Of a stretch of DNA of 64,000 bases, positions 50,332 through 58,002 are shown in pieces; positions within the stretch are counted from its first letter, which is position 1, and each line of letters begins with the position of its first letter. Origin of the DNA: ELB16-189 sp018266435 (GTDB taxonomy: Bacteria; Bacteroidota; Bacteroidia; Cytophagales; Cyclobacteriaceae); assembly GCA_030123525.1 (NCBI GenBank), contig CP126125.1, positions 1,984,001 to 2,048,000 of the forward strand, read 5' to 3'. A program made the position numbers and the translations under genes. The notes below the pieces were generated by a model that was not told the origin of the DNA, did no database searches, and saw only the letters and a program-made list of their open reading frames with translations.

Positions 50332-51573
50332 TTGAAAATTTTTGTCAAAAAAAATGATGATAATGGGAAACTCATATCCGTTACCGAAAATGCTACCATT
50401 GTTTTAGACCAACTTTCTTTGAGTTGCAACGCCAACAACAATTTCTTAAACCAATTGTACGAATTATTTAACTGCAATAAGACACTTGTCATTCATTCTA
50501 ATTTAAACCTTGTACCAAACTTCTCAGCAAGAGAAAAAGGATACCGATATACTGTCGATCTGAATTATCAAAACGAAGTTTATCTCCAATTGGCATTTAG
50601 TCCCATAATGAACTTCATTCCGAGCAATCAATTGAAAATAAAAATTAGTAATCACGTTTTGTATAAGCATGATTGGGTAGCAAGCATAGATTATATCCTC
50701 GAAAAATTAAGGTTGGAATACACATCAATCACAGAACTTCACATAGCATTGGATGCTCCTGAAACAGCCGATAACTTTTTAAAGTTGTATTACGATTCTT
50801 CATTGAAATTGGTAAGGGAAAAATTAAGCGGAAAAATCGAGAACAAAAGATTGTCTGTGAGAAATGGTTTCATTTACAATAGCAGGGAAAGCGATCTGTA
50901 TTTCTCGTTTTATGAGAAGTCGTTAGACTATACTGCAAAATCCTATATAAAAGATTTTCACAAATTGAATGATGTTCACGGAAACGTTCATCGAATTGAG
51001 ATGAGGTCGAGAAAAGTTTCCTATTTGAAAACGAAAGGATTCGGTTGGAAAGATTTAGGAAACCAAGAAATTCTATTGCAAATATTCAAAACTGAATTTC
51101 AAAGTAGGATTGTTTTCAACGACATGAGTGAACGCTCCTTCGACAACAACCGAAACAAAAAGTATTTACGAGTACATCCAATTGACTTTCCTTCTACAAT
51201 TAGGACGCTGATTAAGAATGTAAAAACAAAGCCTGTTATTGAGAGCATGAAATCAAAAAAGAGTACCGTTAAGAATTTGTTTTTGCAGACGGTAAGGAAT
51301 CCAAGTCAATACAATATTCACACTTTGAGGGAAATGATTGACCAAAACAATTTAAGAGAATGGTTTGATATAAAACAGCACTCATGGGGAGTTCATCCAC
51401 CCGAGACGGTTGAATTTGTGGTTAGTCAGATAAATGAACAACTGATTTTGCACGAGTCTACAACTCCTTCGGGTTGGGGAAACAAATTTTTATCGAAGCT
51501 GGTCATTTTCAAATTTCCAGAATGGAAGTTTGAAAGTTTAGCGAGTGAAGATCATCTTTTGAATGTAGCATAA
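50332..51573 (+). CDS. Rep_trans-like protein: replication initiator or MOBT-like relaxase
   Basis: 413 residues from a TTG at 50332, since no ATG in frame precedes the conserved part. The middle has TSITELHIALDAPE (about 140-153), YNSRESDLYFSFYEKSLDY and VHRIEMRSR (about 222), the order of strand-D-x-A, tyrosine/lysine strand and R-x-E-x-R found in Rep_trans proteins (rolling-circle initiators and MOBT relaxases such as NicK). A nucleophile Tyr is not pinned down. An ATG at 50325 in another frame runs through an A8 run to an early TGA, so the start may be more complex than shown. It follows the integrase by 100 bp. Confidence 0.6.
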   Translation: MKIFVKKNDDNGKLISVTENATIVLDQLSLSCNANNNFLNQLYELFNCNKTLVIHSNLNLVPNFSAREKGYRYTVDLNYQNEVYLQLAFSPIMNFIPSNQLKIKISNHVLYKHDWVASIDYILEKLRLEYTSITELHIALDAPETADNFLKLYYDSSLKLVREKLSGKIENKRLSVRNGFIYNSRESDLYFSFYEKSLDYTAKSYIKDFHKLNDVHGNVHRIEMRSRKVSYLKTKGFGWKDLGNQEILLQIFKTEFQSRIVFNDMSERSFDNNRNKKYLRVHPIDFPSTIRTLIKNVKTKPVIESMKSKKSTVKNLFLQTVRNPSQYNIHTLREMIDQNNLREWFDIKQHSWGVHPPETVEFVVSQINEQLILHESTTPSGWGNKFLSKLVIFKFPEWKFESLASEDHLLNVA

Positions 51574-51884
51574 AAGAACACCGTAAAGGTACTTTTATGT
51601 ACCATAATTATTTGAACTGTCAACGGTCACCCTTCGATTCCGATGAATTGGACGGCAGATTTAAGCATTCACACGACAAAAGTTGAAATAATACCCTGTT
51701 ATGTAGGCGGTACACGTTCAATGAACGAACTAATTTCAAGTTCCTCAAAATTTCAGCTACCCGCTTTAAGCACAAAGTACTATTCATTTAGGGTGTAATC
51801 TATTTTTCTTCGAAGGGGTGATCAAAAACGTAACGTTTCGTAGAAATTTACGTTATCATTAAATAATATCAAAATGATAACAAC
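51574..51884. other. Gene-free 311-bp stretch between Rep-like and serine recombinase genes
   Basis: No gene is seen. It holds a weak hairpin (GGTAC/GTACC, 51588-51603), an AT-rich zone, the palindrome AAACGTAACGTTT (51826-51838) and, next to the recombinase start, the inverted repeat GTTATCATT/AATGATAAC (51852-51881). It probably holds the recombinase promoter and its crossover or control sites. Confidence 0.6.
51826..51881. promoter_or_regulatory. Palindromes upstream of the serine recombinase
   Basis: AAACGT-A-ACGTTT at 51826-51838 and GTTATCATT (51852-51860) with AATGATAAC (51873-51881), spacer 12 bp. The second ends 3 bp before the ATG (51885), so it covers the ribosome-binding region. 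Binding there could block transcription, or the mRNA hairpin could block translation. Alternatively these are res-type binding sites of the recombinase. Confidence 0.5.
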
Positions 51885-52493
51885 ATGAAGCAGATCGCCT
51901 ACTACATGAGAACCTCACACTACTTGCAGAATATTGGAACGCAGATAGATAAGATCGAAGACGGATGGAAGGTATTCAAAGATGAGGGCGTAAGCGGACG
52001 GGTTTCCTTTGCTGATCGCCCTATGGGTAAGAAGTTGCTAAAAGAAATAAAGGAAGGGAAAATTTCTCAGGTCGTTGTTTTGAGACTCGATAGGTTAGGC
52101 AGAGACACGGCTGATATTTTGTCAATGATAAAACAAATTCATTCACATGGGGTTGGAATAGTAAGTAAGAATGAAGGCATTACTACTATGATCAACGGGA
52201 AAGAAAACCCAATGAGTAATCTACTTATAAGCATCCTTTCCTCTATTGCAGAATTTGAATACCATAGGATCAAAGAAAAAACTCTTGATGGCATTGCAAG
52301 AGGAAAAAGATTGGGTGTGTATAAGGGAAGGAAAACGGGTTCAATCGAACCTTACGAGTCCTTCATTAAGAAACCCAAAGTCCGCAAAGTAAAACTAATG
52401 CTCGGTCAAGGGAGTAGCGTCCGTCAGGTATGCGAGGTCTTGGAATGCTCCCCGAATTTTGTTTCGAAAGTTAAGACAAGATTGCAGATTTGA
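51885..52493 (+). CDS. Serine recombinase (resolvase/invertase type)
   Basis: 202 residues. IAYYMRTSHYLQN at the start holds Ser11 and Arg9 of the catalytic site, then VVVLRLDRLGRDTADIL (about 64-80), the long helix ILSSIAEFEYHRIKEKTLDGIARGKRLGVYKGRKTG and a C-terminal HTH (LGQGSSVRQVCEVLECSPNFVSKVK). Size and order match the small resolvase family, although the first loop is MRTSHYLQN rather than the usual YxRVS(T/S). It may resolve dimers or invert a segment of the element. Confidence 0.9.
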   Translation: MKQIAYYMRTSHYLQNIGTQIDKIEDGWKVFKDEGVSGRVSFADRPMGKKLLKEIKEGKISQVVVLRLDRLGRDTADILSMIKQIHSHGVGIVSKNEGITTMINGKENPMSNLLISILSSIAEFEYHRIKEKTLDGIARGKRLGVYKGRKTGSIEPYESFIKKPKVRKVKLMLGQGSSVRQVCEVLECSPNFVSKVKTRLQI

Positions 52494-52618
52494 GATACCC
52501 CGTATCCGTCCATCCCTTTTGTTGATACCCTCCCCATTCGTGGGGGCGTAGGTCATCTCTTTCAAATTTTTATAGGTGTATGGCATTTTCAAAAGTTGCC
52601 GTTATAAAAAATTATAAA

Positions 52619-52939
52619 TCAGTTCTCAAAATCAATGTCCGTAAGGCTCAGCACATCAACATATTTGCATTCTTCTCCCAAATCCACTTTGGTGCTGAAA
52701 CCATGTGCAAATTGATTATAGATGAACGAATAAGAATTCTGAACTCCATCCCATTTTACACTGAAACAAAACTCTTGTCCATTCTCGAAAATCGCTTTGC
52801 CAGTATGGTCTCCAAACTTCATTTCAGTAAGGGCATAATCAGTTGGTTTCGTGTCGATCATTCTAATGGGTTTCAATTTTTGTTCGACAAAACTCACTTC
52901 ATAAAGACCTGCCAGCGAACGAGGATAAGTTTTTTCCAT
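52619..52939 (-). CDS. Small protein at the end of the divergent cargo operon
   Basis: 106 residues with a KTYPRSLAGLYEVSFVEQKL start and EMKFGDHTGKAIFENGQEFCFSVKWDGVQNSYSFIYNQFAHG in the middle. No signal or domain was recognised. It lies 18 bp after the lipoprotein gene on the same strand, as the last gene of the operon that starts at 56701, and is convergent with the serine recombinase. Confidence 0.6.
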   Translation of the reverse strand: MEKTYPRSLAGLYEVSFVEQKLKPIRMIDTKPTDYALTEMKFGDHTGKAIFENGQEFCFSVKWDGVQNSYSFIYNQFAHGFSTKVDLGEECKYVDVLSLTDIDFEN

Positions 52940-52957
52940 ACCAATTGTAAATAACGC

Positions 52958-53686
52958 TCAATGCATGTCATTCATCATCCTCACCAAAAAAATTTCATTG
53001 GAACTCCCTGCTCCGTGTAAAGTGTAAAAGATTGTATCATTTCTTAAAAATGCTTCCTCTCCATCTATTCTAACTTTGCCATCGTCTGAAAAAGTTACAT
53101 TCCCGTCCTGACCGTCTTCTGTCTTTCCAGAAATAGAATTGCCAGTTACATCGATTATTAATAGATGACCAGACGGATACATATATGTACCAGTCCAATT
53201 CGACAAGTCATTCAAAGTTCTTTGCTCACTTTCACTCGATACGGTTTTCAGTGATTTCAAATAGTTGTTGGCTTCGTTTTGATCAAGTTTTAGAAATTCA
53301 ACAATGTCAGGAGGTAAAGAAAGCACCCCCAAAGTTTTTTGGACTGAAAGTAGGTAACAAGAATCAGTTTTTATCAAGGTTATCTCGCTATCCTTTGTAG
53401 TGAATTTTATGCCTGATTTAATCTTCCCAATTTTATATTTGACATCATTAAGTGATACGCTTTGACCCGATGAAATGATTTGGGCGGAATCAGCATGAAT
53501 GATTAAATCCAATCTACTATTCTCAATTTCTTTTAGAATTCTTTCCGATTCTCTGTCGTTTACAAAATTCTTAGCGTGCGTTATTTTACTTTTTAGCTTC
53601 TCTTTGTCGATGACATAAACACCATCCATTGACGGAGTTGTGCAGGCTGTGAATAAAAGAGTTATTCCAATAATTAACTTTCTCAT
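52958..53686 (-). CDS. Lipoprotein of the divergent cargo operon
   Basis: 242 residues with a lipoprotein signal (lipobox LLFTAC, Cys15) and a mature body that is helical at the start (LKSKITHAKNFVNDRESERILKEIENSR) and then strand-rich with NWTGTYMYPSGHLLIIDVTGNSISG at about 165-190, resembling lipocalin-like small folds. Function unknown. It starts 3 bp after the stop of the 726-aa gene, so it is the same transcript. Confidence 0.75.
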   Translation of the reverse strand: MRKLIIGITLLFTACTTPSMDGVYVIDKEKLKSKITHAKNFVNDRESERILKEIENSRLDLIIHADSAQIISSGQSVSLNDVKYKIGKIKSGIKFTTKDSEITLIKTDSCYLLSVQKTLGVLSLPPDIVEFLKLDQNEANNYLKSLKTVSSESEQRTLNDLSNWTGTYMYPSGHLLIIDVTGNSISGKTEDGQDGNVTFSDDGKVRIDGEEAFLRNDTIFYTLHGAGSSNEIFLVRMMNDMH

Positions 53687-53689
53687 AGG

Positions 53690-55870
53690 TTATTTTTTAG
53701 GAAACAATTCGGATAATTCTACGTACTGAATTCTTTCTTTGAATAAATCTGCACCAACCAAGTTGGGAATAAAATTATCTCTTGATTCGTGTCTAAAATC
53801 ATAATTGATTCTGATTGGTTTATTATCAATAGAATTGAGAAGCATTATAAAATTACTCTCCTTCCCAAAAGATTTTTCAATTATGGTTGGGTTCGTTTTA
53901 TCAATAGAAGCAAGCATTTGATATGGCTTGTTAGTGATGTAGTTTTTGTAATTTATCGTGTGTACATAAACTTTATCACCCATAACAAAAGAAGAGCCGA
54001 ATAAGTCTGTTTCTACATTATAGTCGTTCCATTCTTCAACAACCTTATGCCAAAGTATTTTTAAATCATTACTGAATTTTGTGACGGCCACTCCTCCGTT
54101 CTTATTTCTAACAGCTATACCGCCCCCTTCAATTGTGTTGATTTGCTTTCCAATCGCAAGGAGTGATGATGAATTTTCTATTTTAAACTCTACAGGCTTT
54201 GCGATCGAATTTGTCACTATGTAAAATCCAGTTTCATCTACCATATAGGAAAGAGGGTATAATAAGAATGATTTTTTGCTAATGATCGACTCGCCATTGG
54301 GAGTTAATATGACAAACTTCATTAAACTTGAAACCCAAGCCTTATTGTCACTTATGAACTTACCAGATGCTTTGTCTGACTCATTTAAGAACAATGAATA
54401 TGTTTGATACGGATTATTTATCCTTGCAATGATTAAAATATTATCGTTTGCTAATCTCCTCACGGCATCAATGGAAAAGTCATTCAAACTTTCGTCTCGG
54501 TCAATTTCTAACATATCTCTGATTGAAATAATCGAATTGGACTTTGACTTAAAACCGAAAGTCATGTCATTAAAAACAAAGTAATGCCTACCATCATATG
54601 ATGATTTACCTAAAAAATAATGAGTATATGCTGGTTCACTCGTGAACATTTTTTCGATTGCATTGCAATAGCGTTTTGACAAATACGATTTAGAATTTGG
54701 AAATTCGACTGGTACAAGTTCAATTCGCCTATCGCCAACTTTCGCTATCGTGTTTAATGAAAATTGCTTTTCAGCCGATTCATCGTCTTTAAACTCTGTA
54801 ATCATTCCTTGCTTTGAGGTAACCAGAAAAGAAGAGTTCAAATGTATTCCCTTTAGTGGGTATTGCTCGGGGTACTTTTCCGCAAATTTTAATCGAACTG
54901 AAACTTCCTTGCTCTCATTTACATGAATATTTTTGTAGTCGCTGTTTCTAATTTTACTGCCGTAATCGCAAATGACAATACCTTGATCATGGTATAGAAT
55001 ATTGTCCTTGCCAAAAAAATATTCTCCATATTCCTCAGTTTTAACTTTTGATTTAAAATATCCAAAATTAAAAACGGGAAATAACTTGATTGCTTCTGTC
55101 TCTTTGAAAGAATTGGCAAAATAACCGAGATTGATTCCATCAAGTGAATTAATCTTTTTTACTGTCTCATCTCTAAGAGAAAAAAGGTATAATGACTTAT
55201 CCTCAATTAAGGTTAAAACGATTCGGCTATCAGCAGTACAAGCGATTCTTTTATAGTTGTCAAGAATAGAAAGATGCCTTACGTTCCCTGATTTGAGTCT
55301 GTATGAATAATTTTTAAATTCAGTCGGGACAACTCCTGATTGGGGTTTCGAATAATCTTGGAATTCAGTTGAGAAAAAGATAAGATCAGATGACGCATTG
55401 AATGAGATGGATTTTATATCAGGAATTTTGAGCCCCTTTAGTATAACCGTTTCATGGTTCTTTTTTGTTTTCAAATTAAATATTACGATTTCTGTCGCAT
55501 AAGCATACCCATTCACAGGTTCAAAACGGCATATTGCAGCAAATACTCCATCTGGGCTTACGGCCATAGTACTTATTGAATTAGGACCGAATGGAGTTGT
55601 GTCGGGGAAATACTCGTCTTCGACCGCTCCATTTTCTAAGTATCTTTTTTTAAGTTTATCACTACCACCCCGATCATCATCAATTGACAGATAGCTTACA
55701 TTATCAGGCATCAAGGCTACAGATAAAGACAGCCGAACTTGATATGGATTTTCCATGTCCTGAGCGAATACTTCATTCAACCCAATTAATGATAGAACGA
55801 ATAACAACATTAGAACATGATTGTCAACAATCTCCTTTATAAGAGATTGGATCATTAGTTTATTTTTCAT
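53690..55870 (-). CDS. Large secreted protein, probable beta-propeller
   Basis: 726 residues with a long hydrophobic export signal near residues 15-36 ending NEVFAQ. The mature chain is strand-rich with repeated SPDG/NASSD-type turns (STMAVSPDGVFAAICRFEPV, SISFNASSDLIFFSTEF, SIRDMLEIDRDE and later NPYQTYSLFLNE), a WD40/propeller-like pattern of about seven blocks, though individual repeats are not well marked. It probably stays in the periplasm or at the surface. It overlaps the 60-aa gene by 4 bp and precedes the lipoprotein gene. Its link to the CHAT system is inferred from shared position. Confidence 0.7.
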   Translation of the reverse strand: MKNKLMIQSLIKEIVDNHVLMLLFVLSLIGLNEVFAQDMENPYQVRLSLSVALMPDNVSYLSIDDDRGGSDKLKKRYLENGAVEDEYFPDTTPFGPNSISTMAVSPDGVFAAICRFEPVNGYAYATEIVIFNLKTKKNHETVILKGLKIPDIKSISFNASSDLIFFSTEFQDYSKPQSGVVPTEFKNYSYRLKSGNVRHLSILDNYKRIACTADSRIVLTLIEDKSLYLFSLRDETVKKINSLDGINLGYFANSFKETEAIKLFPVFNFGYFKSKVKTEEYGEYFFGKDNILYHDQGIVICDYGSKIRNSDYKNIHVNESKEVSVRLKFAEKYPEQYPLKGIHLNSSFLVTSKQGMITEFKDDESAEKQFSLNTIAKVGDRRIELVPVEFPNSKSYLSKRYCNAIEKMFTSEPAYTHYFLGKSSYDGRHYFVFNDMTFGFKSKSNSIISIRDMLEIDRDESLNDFSIDAVRRLANDNILIIARINNPYQTYSLFLNESDKASGKFISDNKAWVSSLMKFVILTPNGESIISKKSFLLYPLSYMVDETGFYIVTNSIAKPVEFKIENSSSLLAIGKQINTIEGGGIAVRNKNGGVAVTKFSNDLKILWHKVVEEWNDYNVETDLFGSSFVMGDKVYVHTINYKNYITNKPYQMLASIDKTNPTIIEKSFGKESNFIMLLNSIDNKPIRINYDFRHESRDNFIPNLVGADLFKERIQYVELSELFPKK

Positions 55871-56049
55871 TTTTTCGGGAAAATTATTTTTTCTACTTCT
55901 GCAAATACGTTTTCAATTGTTTCAAAATCTGGAGTGCTTCCAATTTTAGATTTATAATCATCAATTACTTTTCTCAACTCTTTAATTGGTGCTTCGAGTG
56001 GAGCATAATTCGATCTTTGATTGGATAGATTTTTGGTTGTGGTTGTCAT
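55867..56049 (-). CDS. Small 60-aa protein of the divergent cargo operon
   Basis: 60 residues: MTTTTKNLSNQRSNYAPLEAP, then a helix (KELRKVIDDYKSKIG) and a C-terminal FETIENVFAEVEKIIFPKK. No domain was recognised. It starts 4 bp after the preceding gene and overlaps the large secreted protein gene by 4 bp, so translation is coupled. Soluble, helical; role unknown. Confidence 0.65.
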   Translation of the reverse strand: MTTTTKNLSNQRSNYAPLEAPIKELRKVIDDYKSKIGSTPDFETIENVFAEVEKIIFPKK

Positions 56050-56053
56050 ATTT

Positions 56054-56302
56054 TTATTTTGTTAAGCGACTTTCTACTTCTTGCAAATTGATTTCTTTTC
56101 CAGCCTCTATATCCAGAAGCAGGTGATTGATTATTTTACACTCATCGTGTGTCAAGATTTTTGACGTAAAGAAATTCTGGATAAACGAATCTATTCCGCT
56201 GATCCGATCAAATGCACTTTGATCTTTTCCCTCCAGAACCACCTTCATTCTTTTACGATATTGTTTTTTAAAGTCCTCTTGTTCAGGCATTGTTAATTCC
56301 AT
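56054..56302 (-). CDS. Small 82-aa protein of the divergent cargo operon
   Basis: 82 residues, helical and charged: EQEDFKKQYRKRMKVVLEGKDQSAFDRISGIDSF, then HDECKIINHLLLDIEAGKEINLQEVESRLTK. It has no signal peptide. Lies between the 127-aa gene (15 bp) and the 60-aa gene (4 bp). No family identified. Confidence 0.65.
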   Translation of the reverse strand: MELTMPEQEDFKKQYRKRMKVVLEGKDQSAFDRISGIDSFIQNFFTSKILTHDECKIINHLLLDIEAGKEINLQEVESRLTK

Positions 56303-56317
56303 AAAATGCAGTTTTTA

Positions 56318-56701
56318 TTATTGCTCGTCTCGTGCGGATGAAACTTTAACATCGCAACAATATTCCCATCTGATACTTCTATCAAATTTCTGTTGTGGAG
56401 AATTCATAAATGGTGCGCAAGTGTCGGACAATTCGATAATATATTGTCCAGCTATTTCCCTTAAGATGAAGTACTGATATTTATTTGGGATGCTCTGACC
56501 AACAAATTCCATTTCTTTGGTTCGAAAACAACAGCCAATTAAGCCTCCAAGATTTGTGTCAACTCGCAGCGGTTTCCAGTTTTTGCATTTGGGTTTCACA
56601 GGTAAGTAATTTGAAGTTTGTAAACCCTCAAACCAAGAAGTAACTGATTTTTGAAAAATATTTTCAGTTACCTTCAACAAACTCGTTTTACTAAGCCCCA
56701 A
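56318..56701 (-). CDS. Cysteine-containing 127-aa protein, head-to-head with the sigma gene
   Basis: 127 residues: LLKVTENIFQKSVTSWFEGL, then NWKPLRVDTNLGGLIGCCFRTKEMEFVGQ, LREIAGQYIIELSDTCAPF and EYCCDVKVSSARDEQ. Two CC pairs and two other Cys suggest a metal site or disulfides. No family recognised. Its start lies only 8 bp from the GTG of the sigma-factor gene on the other strand, so each promoter must lie inside the other gene. First gene of the operon of six. Confidence 0.6.
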   Translation of the reverse strand: MGLSKTSLLKVTENIFQKSVTSWFEGLQTSNYLPVKPKCKNWKPLRVDTNLGGLIGCCFRTKEMEFVGQSIPNKYQYFILREIAGQYIIELSDTCAPFMNSPQQKFDRSIRWEYCCDVKVSSARDEQ

Positions 56702-56709
56702 AAACCACT

Positions 56710-57276
56710 GTGAACCTCGAAACCTCAGCCATCATAGAAGCCATCAGAGCAGGGAGCGAAAAGATATTGTTCAATATCTATGAGGCTCACCGTAATGATT
56801 TTGTGAGTTGGGCTATCCACAATCATCAAATAAGCGTAGAGGAAGCGAAGGACGTTTTTCAGGAAACAGTGATCGCACTTTACAAAAATGTGAAAGCTGA
56901 TAAGCTGGAATCGATTGAGGTCTCCATTAAAACATATCTGTACAGCATCGGTAAAAACATTATCCTTAATGCCATTAAAAGAAGGGGAATTGAAGAAAGG
57001 GTATTCGAGAGTTTTAACGTAAAAACCGAAAACGGTATACATGAGCATTATGAACACGAGCATTTGGTCAACCTCGTGAAAAGGATTTACCGCTCAATGG
57101 GTTCTCCATGCAAAGAAATTCTTGAAATGTTTTACGAGAAAGGTTTCGACATGGAGTCAATCGCTAAAAGGATCGGCTACAAAAATGCGGATGTGGCAAA
57201 AAAGAAAAAATATGAATGCCTGAGTCACTTGGAAAACAGGATCAGTAAAACAAGAATAAAAGAAATGTTGAATTGA
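56710..57276 (+). CDS. ECF-type RNA polymerase sigma factor
   Basis: 188 residues from a GTG at 56710; the frame closes just upstream (stop about 56692), which fixes the start. Region 2 is FVSWAIHNHQISVEEAKDVFQETVIALYKNVK (about 28-60), and region 4 is ILEMFYEKGFDMESIAKRIGYKNADVAKKKKYECLSHL (about 140-175). It recruits RNA polymerase to a small regulon, probably including its own gene and the divergent operon. It is followed 12 bp later by a membrane protein with a cytoplasmic N terminus, a typical sigma/anti-sigma pair. Confidence 0.9.
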   Translation: MNLETSAIIEAIRAGSEKILFNIYEAHRNDFVSWAIHNHQISVEEAKDVFQETVIALYKNVKADKLESIEVSIKTYLYSIGKNIILNAIKRRGIEERVFESFNVKTENGIHEHYEHEHLVNLVKRIYRSMGSPCKEILEMFYEKGFDMESIAKRIGYKNADVAKKKKYECLSHLENRISKTRIKEMLN

Positions 57277-57288
57277 AAAAGAGAAAGA

Positions 57289-58002
57289 ATGGAAGAGTCG
57301 GAATTGATTGACAACTATTTGCAAGGCAAGCTGAGTGAAGCCGAATTTGGTCTTGTTGAAAGCAAGATCACCAACGATAAGAATTTCAAAAGGAGATTAA
57401 TTCTACGCAAAGCAATTATTGCAGGGATCAACGAAGCCTATACGGATGAGTTGAAGGAGAAACTTGCAGAGTTTGACCGTTCCATTGAAGGAAAGAAATC
57501 GGTTTTTAAATTTTCATGGAAAATTGCTGCAACGCTCGTTGGATTGATATTCGTTGCTGCTGTTATAATCAGACTTTCACTTTCAGGGCAGCAACTAAGA
57601 AAATATGACCTCACTGAAATCGGGATTCCAAATACGATGGGTTCAAACTCCCAATTGGAGTTAGCGGAAGCAATGAACGATTTCAAAAATGAGAATTACC
57701 CAATCGCATTAACTAAGTTCCAATCACTTCTAAAAAGCAAACCAAATAATGACACACTTTTGTACTTTGAAGGAGTTTCAGCATACAGGACAAAAGAATA
57801 CTCCACTGCTATCAGCTCTTTCACAGCCATAGTTGACCTACGTTCATTTAATTATAAAGAAATAGCCGAGTACCGTTTGGCGTTAAGCTACTTGAGCAAT
57901 GGGAAAAAGCAGAAAGCGAAGGAACTATTTTTAGCTATTTCAAAAAACGCAAAACATAAGTTTCAGAGTAACGCTCTTATGATTCTAAACGAGCAGTTCT
58001 AA
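57289..58002 (+). CDS. Anti-sigma-like membrane protein with periplasmic TPR
   Basis: 237 residues. The N-terminal 70 residues are acidic and helical (MEESELIDNYLQGKLSEAEF...), fitting the cytoplasmic part of a Bacteroidetes anti-sigma protein; a membrane helix follows (about 76-98, KIAATLVGLIFVAAVIIRLSL) and then a periplasmic part with TPR-like repeats (ALTKFQSLLKSKPNNDTLLYFEGVSAYRTKEYSTAISSFTAIVD, about 130-175). The gene converges on the CHAT gene and overlaps its 3' end by 26 bp. Role inferred: holds the sigma factor at the membrane and is a possible substrate or partner of the CHAT protease. Confidence 0.75.
   Translation: MEESELIDNYLQGKLSEAEFGLVESKITNDKNFKRRLILRKAIIAGINEAYTDELKEKLAEFDRSIEGKKSVFKFSWKIAATLVGLIFVAAVIIRLSLSGQQLRKYDLTEIGIPNTMGSNSQLELAEAMNDFKNENYPIALTKFQSLLKSKPNNDTLLYFEGVSAYRTKEYSTAISSFTAIVDLRSFNYKEIAEYRLALSYLSNGKKQKAKELFLAISKNAKHKFQSNALMILNEQF

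Noticed and set aside
52580..52954. Plus-strand ORF opposite the 106-aa gene
   Set aside because: It covers the minus-strand small gene, which has neighbours in the same operon; the plus frame has no recognisable features.
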